A stretch of DNA of 64,000 bases from Dermanyssus gallinae (taxonomy: Eukaryota > Arthropoda > Arachnida > Mesostigmata > Dermanyssidae): NCBI GenBank assembly GCA_003439945.1, contig QVRM01001979.1, positions 38,816 to 102,815 of the forward strand. Reading direction: 5' to 3'. Within the stretch, counting starts at the first letter, position 1; every line of letters starts with the position of its first letter. Made by a program: the position numbers and the translations under genes. Positions 45,240 through 55,231 of the stretch are shown piece by piece. The notes beneath the pieces were generated by a model, which saw only the letters and a program-made list of their open reading frames with translations, did no database searches and had not been told where the DNA came from.

Positions 45240-45740
45240 ACACATGCTGACTTCAGCTGCTGCTGCTGATTGTGTTGTTTTCCGACGACACAATAACGAG
45301 TATCTTTTTCGGTCGCTGAAGCAGTTGTTACCATTGTCGTTGTTGGTGGCGGAGGCGCCCTACGGGCTGCTACCGCCACCGCCTCGTTTGAGCTGATGGT
45401 GGTGGCCCGTTCGTGCACCGCAATTGGTGCTGAAAAATGTTGTTGTTGCATTTGTTATCATTGTTGTTGTTACTTTTGTTATCATTGTTGTTGTTGCTGT
45501 TACTATTGCTGTTGCTACCGCTGCTGCTGCTGCTACTGATGTTGCTGTTGTGGTTTTTGTTGTTGTTGTTATTGTATCAGTTCCTATAGCCATTCGGCTG
45601 GCGCTTTTGACGACGTTGTGTTTTTGTCGCTGTCACATCATCGTCGGGCTAATTAATGAACGAATGTAGTCGCCAAAAATGTAGTAGCAGTAGAAATTAT
45701 TATCATCATTGTGGTAGCGGTGGTGGTGGTGGTGGCGGTC
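45240..45740. repeat. Trinucleotide-rich low-complexity block
   Basis: Dense imperfect TGT/TTG, CTG and ATC repeats followed by GGT repeats. On the minus strand this reads Gln-, Asn- or Thr-rich frames (for example HNQQQQLK), which could be an exon of a Q-rich protein, but no conserved domain is visible. Confidence 0.7.
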
Positions 45741-45973
45741 ATGGTAACAGTGAGGAAGTGAGTGCATGATAGTGCATGATAACTGAAAAGAAAAAGATAA
45801 GCCACTTCGTTGGCCATTCGTTGGCAGGTTTGGTCAGCGAGTGGTACTGCTTGCCTGGCTGTCTTTTTATGTATGACGGGAATCGTAGAAACCGCCCTTG
45901 CTGCAACTGCAACATTACGGCACTTGTTTAATGTCGTATAACTATTTTATCATCATTAATAGCACATACACAG

Positions 45974-45975
<2 letters not shown>

Positions 45976-46009
<34 letters not shown>

Positions 46010-46088
46010 TAATAAGACTCAAAAAGTCTGATACATATTTATAAATAAAATAAATACATATGTGCCTATATATATACACTAGGGTGAA
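45976..46088. repeat. (TA)n and short duplication at mariner end
   Basis: TA tract at 45976-46007, then AAGTCTGATACATATTTATAAA at 46026, repeated in diverged form at 46098 (AAGTCTGGTGCATATTTATAAA). The second copy is the end of the mariner relic. Confidence 0.75.
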
Positions 46089-46600
46089 TCGAAAAGTCTG
46101 GTGCATATTTATAAAAACAAATACTATGTATTTAATCTTCCGAAGTGTTTTTGTTCCCTTTAAAATAGCTCCCGTTCGCTGTGCCACCTTCGAAACATTT
46201 TTAACGCGTTATTTGAAATCGCGTTAAGTTGTTCGTGCGATTTTTGTTTATCTTCTTTATGATTCTTTCAACTTTTCCTGTCTCTGGGAACAGAAAAAGG
46301 TCATACGAAGCCGGCGAATAGGAGCGTTGAGAAAACAAAGAAATCGAATTTTTCATCAAATAATCCGAAATCAGTACCGATGTGACCGCCCGTGCGATGT
46401 CGTGATGGAAGGCCCAAGATTTGTTTGCCCATACATAGCTCAGGCCTCTTGCGTCGGACGCGCTCGCGTAACCTTCTCTACAGTTGCGCAGTACTATTCC
46501 TTATTGACCGTAGAACCAGGCGGCATTAGAAAATTGCATGGAAGATGATTCCCTTGTAGTAGAAAAAAATCAAAATGATCTTGGCGTTGGACCTGCTCTG
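46089..46600 (-). mobile_element. Mariner transposon relic
   Basis: Related to the relic at 2755-3240: anchors include AAAATAGCTCCC, ATAATCCGAAATCAGT, TTGACCGTAGAACCAG and AAGATGATT. On the minus strand the F-D-Y-K-G-I-I-F motif and P-P-G-S-T-V-N-K-E-Y-Y block of mariner transposases can be read near 46540-46490. It is 5'-truncated (minus sense) at ~46600 and full of stops. Confidence 0.7.
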
Positions 46601-46659
46601 TCCAAGCTCAAGCAAAGCAATGGTAGTAGCAAGTATTGGCAACTCTCTTTGGCTTGGTA

Positions 46660-46890
46660 TTCATTTCTCATGTGTCGTTGTTTGCTTTGTAACTGATCAC
46701 TGATGCCACAGAAACATTTTAATAGACACATAGTTATGTGTTTAATATGAGGCACCTGCGAATAGTATAACAATAACCAAGCCAAGATTGTGATACCGCC
46801 GAGCGTTTTTCCAGTTCACCGTTTTTAAGGGTCGATATTAAGGCGTATCGTCTTAACATTCTGGCCACGTCTTAACGCCTAATAAATGTT
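46660..46890 (-). mobile_element. Terminal fragment of Tc1-like element, second copy
   Basis: Direct-orientation copy of 47630-47830: shared blocks TTATGTGTTT, ATATGAGGCACCTGC and CGCCGAGCGTTTTTCCAGTT. It is the 5' flank (minus sense) of the Tc1-like element lacking its transposase. Confidence 0.65.
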
Positions 46891-46920
46891 AATAATAAGT
46901 TATATATATATATATATATA

Positions 46921-47152
46921 CGGTAACGATAGAGGGGAAAAGTGTCCCAGCGACAATATGCTGATACGATGAGTTGAATTCAGAACTTTAGGATCAACAT
47001 GACGGTAATGGGACATGCCAAGACATATATATATATATATATATATATGTCTTGGCATGTCCCATTACCGTCATGTTGATCCTAAAGTTCTGAATTCAAC
47101 TCATCGTATCAGCATATTGTCGCTGGGACACTTTTCCCCTCTATCGTTACCG
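46921..47152. repeat. Perfect 232-bp palindrome
   Basis: The left arm begins CGGTAACGATAGAGGGGAAA and the right arm ends with its exact reverse complement. The arms are 116 bp, without a mismatch, and meet in a TA tract (47024-47049). The right arm is the interior of the Tc1-like transposase that continues to 47616; the left arm is its inverted duplicate. Confidence 0.97.
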
Positions 47153-47830
47153 TAGGGAGACAGCCTGGCGCCATTCGAGAATAGAACGGCCTGCCATTGG
47201 ACTACGGTCCAATTTTTGTGACCTCGCGCAAATTGGCATACGGCGATGGTCTGTGGGTACAGTCTGTGTGGACATGCAGCGGCCCTGTAGAGCCTAGCAT
47301 ACCTGTCGTGCAACCTTCGCCTCACAGTACGCGCACTCGCAACTACTCGAAAAGCACCAAGTAGCTGTTTACTAAACGGTACAACATTCAGTCGACGATT
47401 TTGAACAACAGTCAATTAAAAAAAGCGGTCGTTCTAAAATGTAGGCGCAGCTCGAACCCTGTCAAAACCTGCCCTCTGATGAAAACTGCCCGTGAGATAA
47501 TGTCGTTGGTAGACTGTGCAACGGTGGCGTGGTTCATCTTCAGTTGACGCTAGCTGCGAGCCCTGACTATAGCTAAGTCCAACGATCTGGGTGACTCCCT
47601 CTAGCTTGATATCCATTTCTCAGATCTCGTTGTTGGCTCTTTCACTGATCACCGATGTCACTGGCTGACCGACAAGAAACAGTTTACTAGTCACTTGGTT
47701 ATGTGTTTGATATGAGGCACCTGCAAATTGATTATAAAATAACTAGGCTGGATGGTGATATCGCCGAGCGTTTTCCAGTTATCTGTTTCAAAGTGTTGAG
47801 AACAGGACTTATTGCTTTAACATTTTTGTC
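47040..47830 (-). mobile_element. Tc1-like transposon, truncated
   Basis: Minus strand: IVGLSYSQGS and TEDEPRHRCTVYQRHYLTGS (N-terminal helix-turn-helix region, 47616-47434). A one-codon break follows, then SARTVRRRLHDRYARLYRAA, ARGHKNWTVVQWQAVLFSNG (47345-47180). The latter is the Tc1 W-x-x-V-L-F-S-D-E block in which the catalytic Asp is replaced by Asn and Glu by Gly. The ORF then enters the palindrome and loses its C-terminal half. Dead by at least two criteria. Confidence 0.8.
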
Positions 47831-47889
47831 ACACATTTGTGCCGCTATTGTGAGCCCCAAATCTAGCTAATGAGAAATGTGATAAATTA

Positions 47890-47892
<3 letters not shown>

Positions 47893-47930
<38 letters not shown>
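47893..47930. repeat. (TA)n microsatellite
   Basis: About 38 bp of TA. Confidence 0.95.
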
Positions 47931-47933
<3 letters not shown>

Positions 47934-48034
47934 GCGTGGGCAATGCAGAATAGAGAGGCAGAGGAGTGCATCTTCTTTGTCAAGATGTTCATCCTGTTCT
48001 CCATGGTTCAGTCGGGCCCGGTCGAACGACCTGG

Positions 48035-48285
48035 CCGATCTGGCAATCCGCTTACGACAACGACGACGACGAAGAATATGAGATTTAGGGCCTTTCGAGG
48101 GCGGGAACACTTTCGTATTCGTCGTAACCCCTTCCGCGTCCCGACCGTCGACCAACGTCAGGCCGAAAAAGAGCAATGCATGCGGATGCATTGCATTGCT
48201 CTTTCATTCGTTAGGTCTTTCCCATCAGGTCCCGATATAGCTCGCCCAGGAGTTCGCCGTAAAACGCTTTCGAGCTCCTCCACCC
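48035..48285 (+). repeat. Dispersed repeat H with conserved hairpin, copy 1
   Basis: TCTGGCAATCCGCTTACGAC through TCGCCGTAAAACGCTTTCGA matches 63745-63995 with few differences. Inside is AAAGAGCAATGCATGCGGAT followed by GCATTGCATTGCTCTTT (48168-48204), an inverted repeat preserved in both copies. No protein is recognised. Confidence 0.85.
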
Positions 48286-48295
48286 AACCCCTCGT

Positions 48296-48312
48296 CCCCC
48301 CCCCCCCCCTAC
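48296..48312. repeat. Poly-C tract
   Basis: A run of about 15 C after GTC. Confidence 0.9.
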
Positions 48313-48365
48313 CTTCCACCGGACAACCTCTAGCCGTCGTTGTTCTTAGGCCGTTTCTCAAATAC

Positions 48366-48674
48366 TTAGGCATCAGCCGGCAGCAACGTCTTCATTGTTT
48401 CGTGTCGTATCGTGCCGCGCGCGACTTCAATTTGTCTGAAAGCATTTGTTCCCGGCGGACGGACGCTGTGCGATGATTCTGCGCGCATGACTCCTACGTC
48501 GTCGGTGCTCATGCGTCCTGGAATATCCTTTGGAGCGCCCACCGCTTCAAAGGCAGCGTGCAATGGCCGTAACGTGCAGTCATCGAGGAACAAGCCGAGC
48601 ATATCCGGATGGGCTCGGACTATTTTCGGACGTCGGATAGGATGTATACGATAGGCGGAGCTTGACGCCACCAC
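48366..48674 (-). CDS. Unrecognised open frame, possible exon
   Basis: A 102-codon minus frame reading for example RRPKIVRAHPDMLGLFLDDC then TLRPLHAAFEAVGAPKDIPG. Composition is protein-like, but the complementary frame (48412-48654 +) is also open, no family is recognised and no splice sites were assigned. It could be a fragment of an unknown mobile element or a host exon. Confidence 0.25.
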   Translation of the reverse strand: MVASSSAYRIHPIRRPKIVRAHPDMLGLFLDDCTLRPLHAAFEAVGAPKDIPGRMSTDDVGVMRAESSHSVRPPGTNAFRQIEVARGTIRHETMKTLLPADA

Positions 48675-49472
48675 CTTATTTCCGAATTTCCAAGCCTTTA
48701 CGCTGGAAAACGGGCACTGCGGCTTCGACGTAACTAATCTTTGCGAAGCTCGGGTTACTCACAGAGTTATCCAGCCAAGCTAGTGACTGTTCTCATCAAT
48801 CAACATGCTGGGTCTCGCTTCTGCTGCTTTTGCATGCTTCTGTACAGTAGGTAGAAGGCGCTTTCTTTCCTATAGCGCACCGTTTTTGGAAGCTGACCAC
48901 CTATGACAAGCGTTATGCATGTGTGAGATGCCTAACAAACCACAACACGATCTAGCACGACAGTAGCATCAGCTACGAATCAACCCTATATCTAGTAGTA
49001 GCAGTGGTACAAGCAGCTGTGTAGTTTGTGTACCAAATGAAAGCTTTGTTTTCTACAGGAGAAACCTGTAGCGGTAACAATTGTCTTTTGCCTTCCTTTT
49101 TTGCAGCGCATACCAGAGCCAGCGAGTCAGCGCGTCGACACTACCATGTGCGCCGATTATTGGATGGCCTCGTCCCACACTACCTTGGGAAACGTCGTCA
49201 TTCTCTCTTCGAAAAAAAGCAGCGATGAAAAGGCTGTACGATACAACGGACTTGGCTATTTTTTTCTCGCCAAAGGAGGCTCGCGTACCGAGCAAAGAGC
49301 CGGGAGACTGGTGTTCTCTATTCTGTTCCTCCATTCCTGGCTTAGTGGCCTACTAGCTCAAGTCACGTCGTCGCCGACTGTTCATCGCTTGATCATCGGC
49401 AACCCCCCCCTCCGGCAGGTTCCTCGAGCTGAAACCGTCAGTGAGAGAGAAAGCCAGGTAGATATATTTATA

Positions 49473-49473
<1 letters not shown>
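48675..49473. other. No gene recognised
   Basis: Opposing frames at 49053-49400 mirror one another. A splice-acceptor-like TTTTTTGCAG at 49098 precedes an open frame without motifs. Confidence 0.35.
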
Positions 49474-49526
<53 letters not shown>

Positions 49527-49530
49527 GGAG
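49474..49530. repeat. (TA)n followed by (GA)n microsatellite
   Basis: TA tract to 49509 running directly into GA repeats and GGGA. Confidence 0.95.
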
Positions 49531-50929
49531 GGAGAGAAAAAGAGACGGCGAAGGGAAGCTGCTATACTGACGATCTAAACTGCAAGCAACGACCAACTGT
49601 GTATGATCAAGTATGCTCCCAGAGTTCCGAGCCAACGGAGCTCGGTATTGTTTTATACGGACGCATAAAGTCATGGGGGACGGCGGGCTGCTTCCAGAAG
49701 CTCCACTGTAGTGGACTGGTATCATAATCGGACGAGGGGCCGGCACTATAACTGGCAAAACCTTTATTCCTGCAGATTGGCTTGTCTGTCTATCAGTCTT
49801 ACTCCCCAATGCGATTCTAACCAACCTTTGGCCGACCTCTGCTTTTCTTTTTACGCAATCCGCTCGAAGGCCCGGAGAAGGCGGACACATAGATACTAAC
49901 CAAACAATTTTGGATCTTACAATCGTCAGAGTGTCGTATTTGAGCGATAATTACTCACTTGTTGCGTGCTATGTAAAACTTAGTGTTGACGGTAGTTTAG
50001 TAGCTAAAACTGCTGCAGTCCAATTTTAGCCAATTCGGGAAAACCGTAGCCTCAATGTTCCAAAACTTTTCGCAAGCTGCATTGAGTCGCTGATTACTAC
50101 ACCTCAAGTAAAGAGAGAAATTATAGCATTACCGTTCTATTTGTCACTAGTCTTTGCCTCATCATTGTTATCCTTCGCAGTGAACGCGCTGGGTCGGTAG
50201 GTCCGCTAACAACATAGTTACTGCGAAAGGTTTACAATCGGTACAGGTAGCGCCAAGGCCTAATCTTTGTTTCCCTAGAGACTGTCAATAGACGTAACGC
50301 TAACCGTTTGGTACTATCCGGCGTTGGTAACTTGAGGTCACATGACTGAAATTGTATATCCAAATATAAATAAAAAAGTGGCGCGTTTATTTAATAACAT
50401 AGAACGGATTCCATATTATTATTATTATATATATAATATATATAATATATATATATGGGATCATTATACTATCTATATCTGTATATATGAGATATACTCT
50501 ACTAATCAGGCTACCTACATACAATTATATTATCATGATATATGAGCACTAGTAAACGTATTGGACATCCAATTTTTCATAATCTGCGAGGGACGTTCCC
50601 ACTCTTGGGGCCTCGTAAGTCGTGCGAAACGTAAGAGGTATCCCCTTCTCTCTCCTAAATTATATATGTATATATAATAATAAAAGTATAAAAAATCTCG
50701 ACTTGGGGTTTCACGAGCTGACCGAGCTGATTTTCTGTTTCTAGAATTTCTGCGGCTGTGCAGGGAGCCAGTCATTCCACTGTGCCCTTTAGTTCGTCGT
50801 CTAAGTTGAAGCGCCTTCTGCTAAGATGTTGTGGCCGATCGAACTGGCGTAAGTCGCAGGCCGACATGTCCGTACGCCGTAGAGTGTATGCTTAAGCTGT
50901 TTGCTTACTTGAACTTAGCAGGTACTTTT
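49531..50929. other. No gene recognised
   Basis: AT-rich with further TA/ATA tracts at 50425-50457. Frames at 49711-49899 and 50533-50775 are anonymous. Confidence 0.4.
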
Positions 50930-51600
50930 TTGTGATCCTGGACACGCATCTGAATCACTTGCTTTGTGAGCGCCTCAATCCGTTTCCCCAAACTTCTGGT
51001 AGAACGGTTTTTTAGTGTCCGAGAAATCTGATTGGTATCGGCGAAGAACTCTTTTTGACGGCGGAACGCATAGCTTTGAAATTTTTAGGAAATGGTGACA
51101 ACGACAATGCTTTAATTGCAGGCTGTTCCACTTCATCTTTGGCTCAGAAGGGTTGCACCAACTCTCGTCACCCATGACGATCCGCTTCAAAAAAGCGGAG
51201 TCTTCACTGTACGCGAACATGTGTTGCAGTGCCCCCCCCCATACAAACCATTCCGTTTGCATTTTGCTGAGCTTCTTCAGAACCCACTGCGCAAACACTT
51301 TTTGGTAACCCAAGTTGTTGTGAAATTAAGAATTGTCTCCACTGTTTCAAAACTGAACCCCGCCACACTGCCAACATTCGCATTAGGACAAGCCGATCAC
51401 TTCTCATTAGGTCGTTCACCTTGTCGATGAGGGCAGACGTGATTAAAGTGTTTGCCTGGTCTGGTATCGGGTCATCATCACGCTCCTGGTTTTTACAAAA
51501 ATGGACGCGCCAGCTTCTCATTGACTTGGCGAACACAGTCTCTTTCGTATTCGGCCTTATTTTGCGATTCATATCGACCGGCTGAATAAAATTAAAATTA
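50930..51600 (-). mobile_element. Mariner transposase fragment
   Basis: Minus frames: NQERDDDPIPDQANTLITSA then LIDKVNDLMRSDRLVLMRML (linker and second helix-turn-helix region), KVFAQWVLKKLSKMQTEW, and SAFLKRIVMGDESWCNPSEP. The last is the mariner first-Asp motif (G-D-E-S-W). Later catalytic motifs are missing and two frames are needed. A distinct lineage from the element at 20 kb, whose motif reads TVDESWVHHY. Confidence 0.7.
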
Positions 51601-53400
51601 TGTTATTACTTCGGCACCTTCTACGTCCAGACCTAGAATTAAAATTATTTTTAAGGAAGTGATTTTTAATTTAAGACTATTCGGGCTTGATAACGCCGTA
51701 AGGCGTATCTTTAATGCACAATGGCTGGACATGTTGAGAAATCTGGGGTTTTTCCTGCGGCCTTATGGCAGTATGGTCGTTGACTTCCCGGCGTGGTCTG
51801 GGAGTCCAGCGCACTTGACCCCAAACCTCGCCGCCACTTTCCAACCTAGCCAACGTCGAGACATGTGCGCACTAAATATATCTTTCTCTTTTTTTCTCAA
51901 CATATCGGCTCTTCCCGCATACACCTATTGGCTGCCAGGCAAAGTAGGAGCGTTAAGTTCTCTTGTCCTGACACAAATCATGTTATAAGCCTTATTTTAG
52001 AACTTACAAGTACTCGTTATTTCACTATTCGTTTTTGTTGCAAGAAGTTGCGGTAGATCCCGCGCCTTGCATATATAGTTTTCTGTTTTCACTTGTATGT
52101 ATACTAATTTCTGCTCACACTCTGCCAATGTATTTTCCTATTTTTGTACGGTGACGAAAGAATCAAAAATAGATACACATATGCTTTCAATTGTGGCAAT
52201 TGTCCTCCGTAATTACATCTTGTCGCCACAGAGAAAATAAAAATACGCTTAGTTCTGTCTTTTACTATACATAGATGACTCCACAATGCTAGAACTGAGT
52301 TATTACATATTATTATTGATTTATTATAATATTTTAATCGTACGATTTAAATGCAGTGGTGCTTACAGTAGGATATCTGTAACTTTACTAGAGCTATATT
52401 ACCCACGGCAAACCTAAAATGGCAAGATAACAGACATTTAATGTCGACAAAAGCGACAGAACAGGAGGTTGTAGCTCTGAGGAGAAATCCACAACTCGTA
52501 GGATCGAAGTCTACTAGTTTATAAGCCTCCTGTATGATGAAAAGTGTTTTTGCCAATAACAGCCATTATTCTACACAATACATGTGCTTACGTCAACGTA
52601 TTGTGGTTTTGATCATAATCGTGCTCCCAAATAAGAGGAAGAAACGTCAGTTGTAGACCAAGTGGAACTCTCTGGCCCTCTCTAATCCAAACACTGAGCG
52701 ATTACATGTCTTGTTAAGATAGGCATGATCTACAATAATTACTTATACTCATATATTCTTAGGTTTCTTAGGTAAATAGGATTTCTGTCCGTAATTATAT
52801 ATAATACTATATATTCTGTCCCAAATTAAATATAATACTAATTATCATCTATTCTTAGCTTTCATAGGTAAATCAGCTTTATGACCTCAATGAACTTGTA
52901 GGCCACGTCTAGGCTTTGACTTTGCATAGTGTAGAGACAAATCATCTAATAAGAGTCACAAAACAACATGGTATAAACACTATACAATAGTCTTTACCCG
53001 GCGGTGGAGCCGGGTATAAAATACATTTCTGACCGACAAATCTAAACAGAACTGTGCTTTAGGGCACACACACGACGAAATTGAATTAACAACGCTGAGT
53101 CTGGTTTTTGCGGTACAGAGGTCGAAGCCGAATGTTGTTTTCCGGTCTTCGGAGTTGATATTCGGCCAGATACGAACGGAACGGGGAAATCTGGCCTGCG
53201 TAACAACAAGAGTAACAGAGACCGCGGACAAGCGGCAACGCTACTGCGGCTCTATCCCAGACAGTGGGTACAACCGAGGCGGGAGAGTTGTTAAAAAAAG
53301 AGGGGAGCAGGCACATTCGATTTTGGGGCGGGGTCAAGGGCGAGATTAACTAAGTCATCTATTATCTTTCTGCAACTTCTATTGGCTCTGTGCACTCACA
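51601..53400. other. 1.8-kb stretch without recognised features
   Basis: AT-rich; frames at 51659-52056, 52347-52556 and 52980-53349 show no domain. A short dispersed repeat (TTAAATATAATACTAATTAT near 52825) is related to 52793-52815. Confidence 0.4.
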
Positions 53401-53559
53401 CCTGCCGTCGCAGCGACGGCATACGGTCGCATATCAACAACGAAGCGGCGGCAGTGCGTATATGAACCCATCCCGTAGCAGCGCTGCAGCAGGCGCAGTC
53501 ATTGGCAGCCGCCAGCCAGTAGCGACTGGAGATTGTAGACTGTAAACTCTGCTGAGGTG

Positions 53560-53887
53560 GTTGGTTGGCTGCTTGGGCTGGGCCGGGCCGGGCAGGGCAA
53601 GGCAGGTCGTATCGCAAAGCACGTCGGACGAACGACATTAGCGAGCGCCAGTCGCGCCAGGCAGGCGGACCTTCGAACGCTGGCCTTCCTGGCCTTGTGG
53701 TTGTCAGTCCCTCGTGGACCGCCTCGTTCGTCTCGTGTGACATTACCGACGCCGACGCTCCTGCTGCTGCCGCCGCTGCCTCCGCCGCCGCCTCCGCTGC
53801 CGCCGCCTCCGCCTCCGCCGCCTCCGCCTCCGCCGCCTCCGCCGCCGCCTACGCCGCCGCCTCCGCGTGCGCCCACTACCGATTCCG
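53560..53887 (+). promoter_or_regulatory. GC-rich leader with CCGCCT repeats
   Basis: GGGCCGGGCC-type sequence followed by about 120 bp of imperfect CCGCCTCCG repeats (53745-53870). Frames through it give only poly-Pro, poly-Ala or Arg/Leu, so it is more likely an untranslated leader or promoter of the exon starting at 53888 than coding sequence. Confidence 0.45.
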
Positions 53888-54065
53888 ATGTCAGCGTCAT
53901 CACATCTCGGCTCTCATTCGAAGTCCAGCAAACAGGCGTCGCGCGTCGAACAACCCACTGCGCTGCGAACCAAGCGACATACGCCCGATAAGCTCCTGTC
54001 ACAGTGCAACTACAACGACAGCACCATCGCCTCCGACCTGAAGAGTCAAGCTAATAGCTTCGTGG
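53888..54065 (+). CDS. Putative type II membrane protein, exon 1
   Basis: Starts at ATG 53888 and encodes 59 codons plus one base: MSASSHLGSHSKSSKQASRV, TKRHTPDKLLSQCNYNDSTI and SDLKSQANSFV. The donor is TTCGTGG|GTATGT. The sequence is polar and basic, suitable for a cytoplasmic N terminus. The leftover G combines with CT at 57185 to make Ala, in phase with the downstream frame. I do not recognise a family. The retroelement at 55232-56935 lies in the proposed intron on the opposite strand. Confidence 0.5.
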
Positions 54066-55231
54066 GTATGTGGACACAGCGACATGCGTTACGTTGCAGC
54101 ACAATACTTATTTGTTGTTCCGTCAAATTAGCGTTAGTTTTGATTGTAATTCCCGCTCTTTCTCTCTCGCTTGCTCTCTCTCGCTCCCATCTTTTTCTTC
54201 TTCGCTTTCTTCTTTCTCTCTTTCTACCTGTCTACATATCTATGCATTCCTCGGCATGAGGAGCCCTATATGACCTTATTATCAGCTAACTAGGGTCAAT
54301 GACGTCGGTCAATCAATGCTACACAATCACATTTAGCTAAGTGAACGATCAGTGGATCATTCAATCGACCATATAACTTCATCTATAATATTGTTGGTCG
54401 AATTTTCTTTGAGCGATGCTCATTACGAAAAGATAGTAAACCATACCGCTGCTGAGAGTCAGCGGCCATGCTGCCACAAGGACTGTCGAAAAAACGCTAG
54501 ATATCTTAACATGTCCGGCCCTCGGTGCATTGAAGGTACACCTCAGGTTAAGTGCGAAGCCCGTAGGGGACGGAGTATAGTCTAGAAATATAACAAATTA
54601 TGGACTATCCTCTAAACAACGGCCTTAAAAAATGTTTTCATTTTTTAAGGCCGTCCTTGTTCCGTTTCCTGTCCTTGCGAGGTGTCGAGAAATTTGAATT
54701 CGAAGACTGATTATGATGGCTTGTTTGCCTTTTTACAGCGCTTCTATTTGCGTAATAAGGGGAGGGGTGAATGGGGATGACCTTTAGTCAATGATCAACA
54801 GTTATAGCGTACTGGAACAAAGTAACAGGATAGGTAAATAGAGACCACAAAAAAAATGCATGACTATTACCTACCAAAGGTAATGAAACCCTAGATCTCT
54901 AGCAACGAAATTGTCACCACGGCACATACTTACAAACTTATACTCTTTTTCAACGTTTTGTGAATCTCCGAAGATATCGTCACCGAAAGGAATAGACCTA
55001 AACAGCAAAACACCAGGCTATCCGCATTTTTAGCAAACTTGTTATTGCGCGTGCCTATGCACATATTGTTTATATGCTGAAAAAACATACTCCTTGCACT
55101 TGCTGTGCGGATTGGCACTAGCCACAACGCCATTTGATCTTCTGCGTTCGCATGTACAGGTACGTTAGCAGCAGCCGCTTTTCTTTAACGCTGAAGAATA
55201 GCTAAAGAGAATATACACAAAACCCATACAA
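54066..55231. other. Proposed intron, left part
   Basis: No coding feature. Contains the hairpin at 54619-54654 and pyrimidine-rich tracts (54150-54230). Confidence 0.45.
54619..54654. repeat. 36-bp perfect hairpin
   Basis: ACGGCCTTAAAAAATG, TTTT loop, CATTTTTTAAGGCCGT: 16-bp stem with no mismatch. Isolated; could be a MITE remnant. Confidence 0.9.

Noticed and set aside
53557..53991. Poly-proline protein frame through the CCGCCT repeats.
   Set aside because: All frames through the repeat stay open because of its composition; only the part after 53888 has varied, protein-like sequence and a donor.
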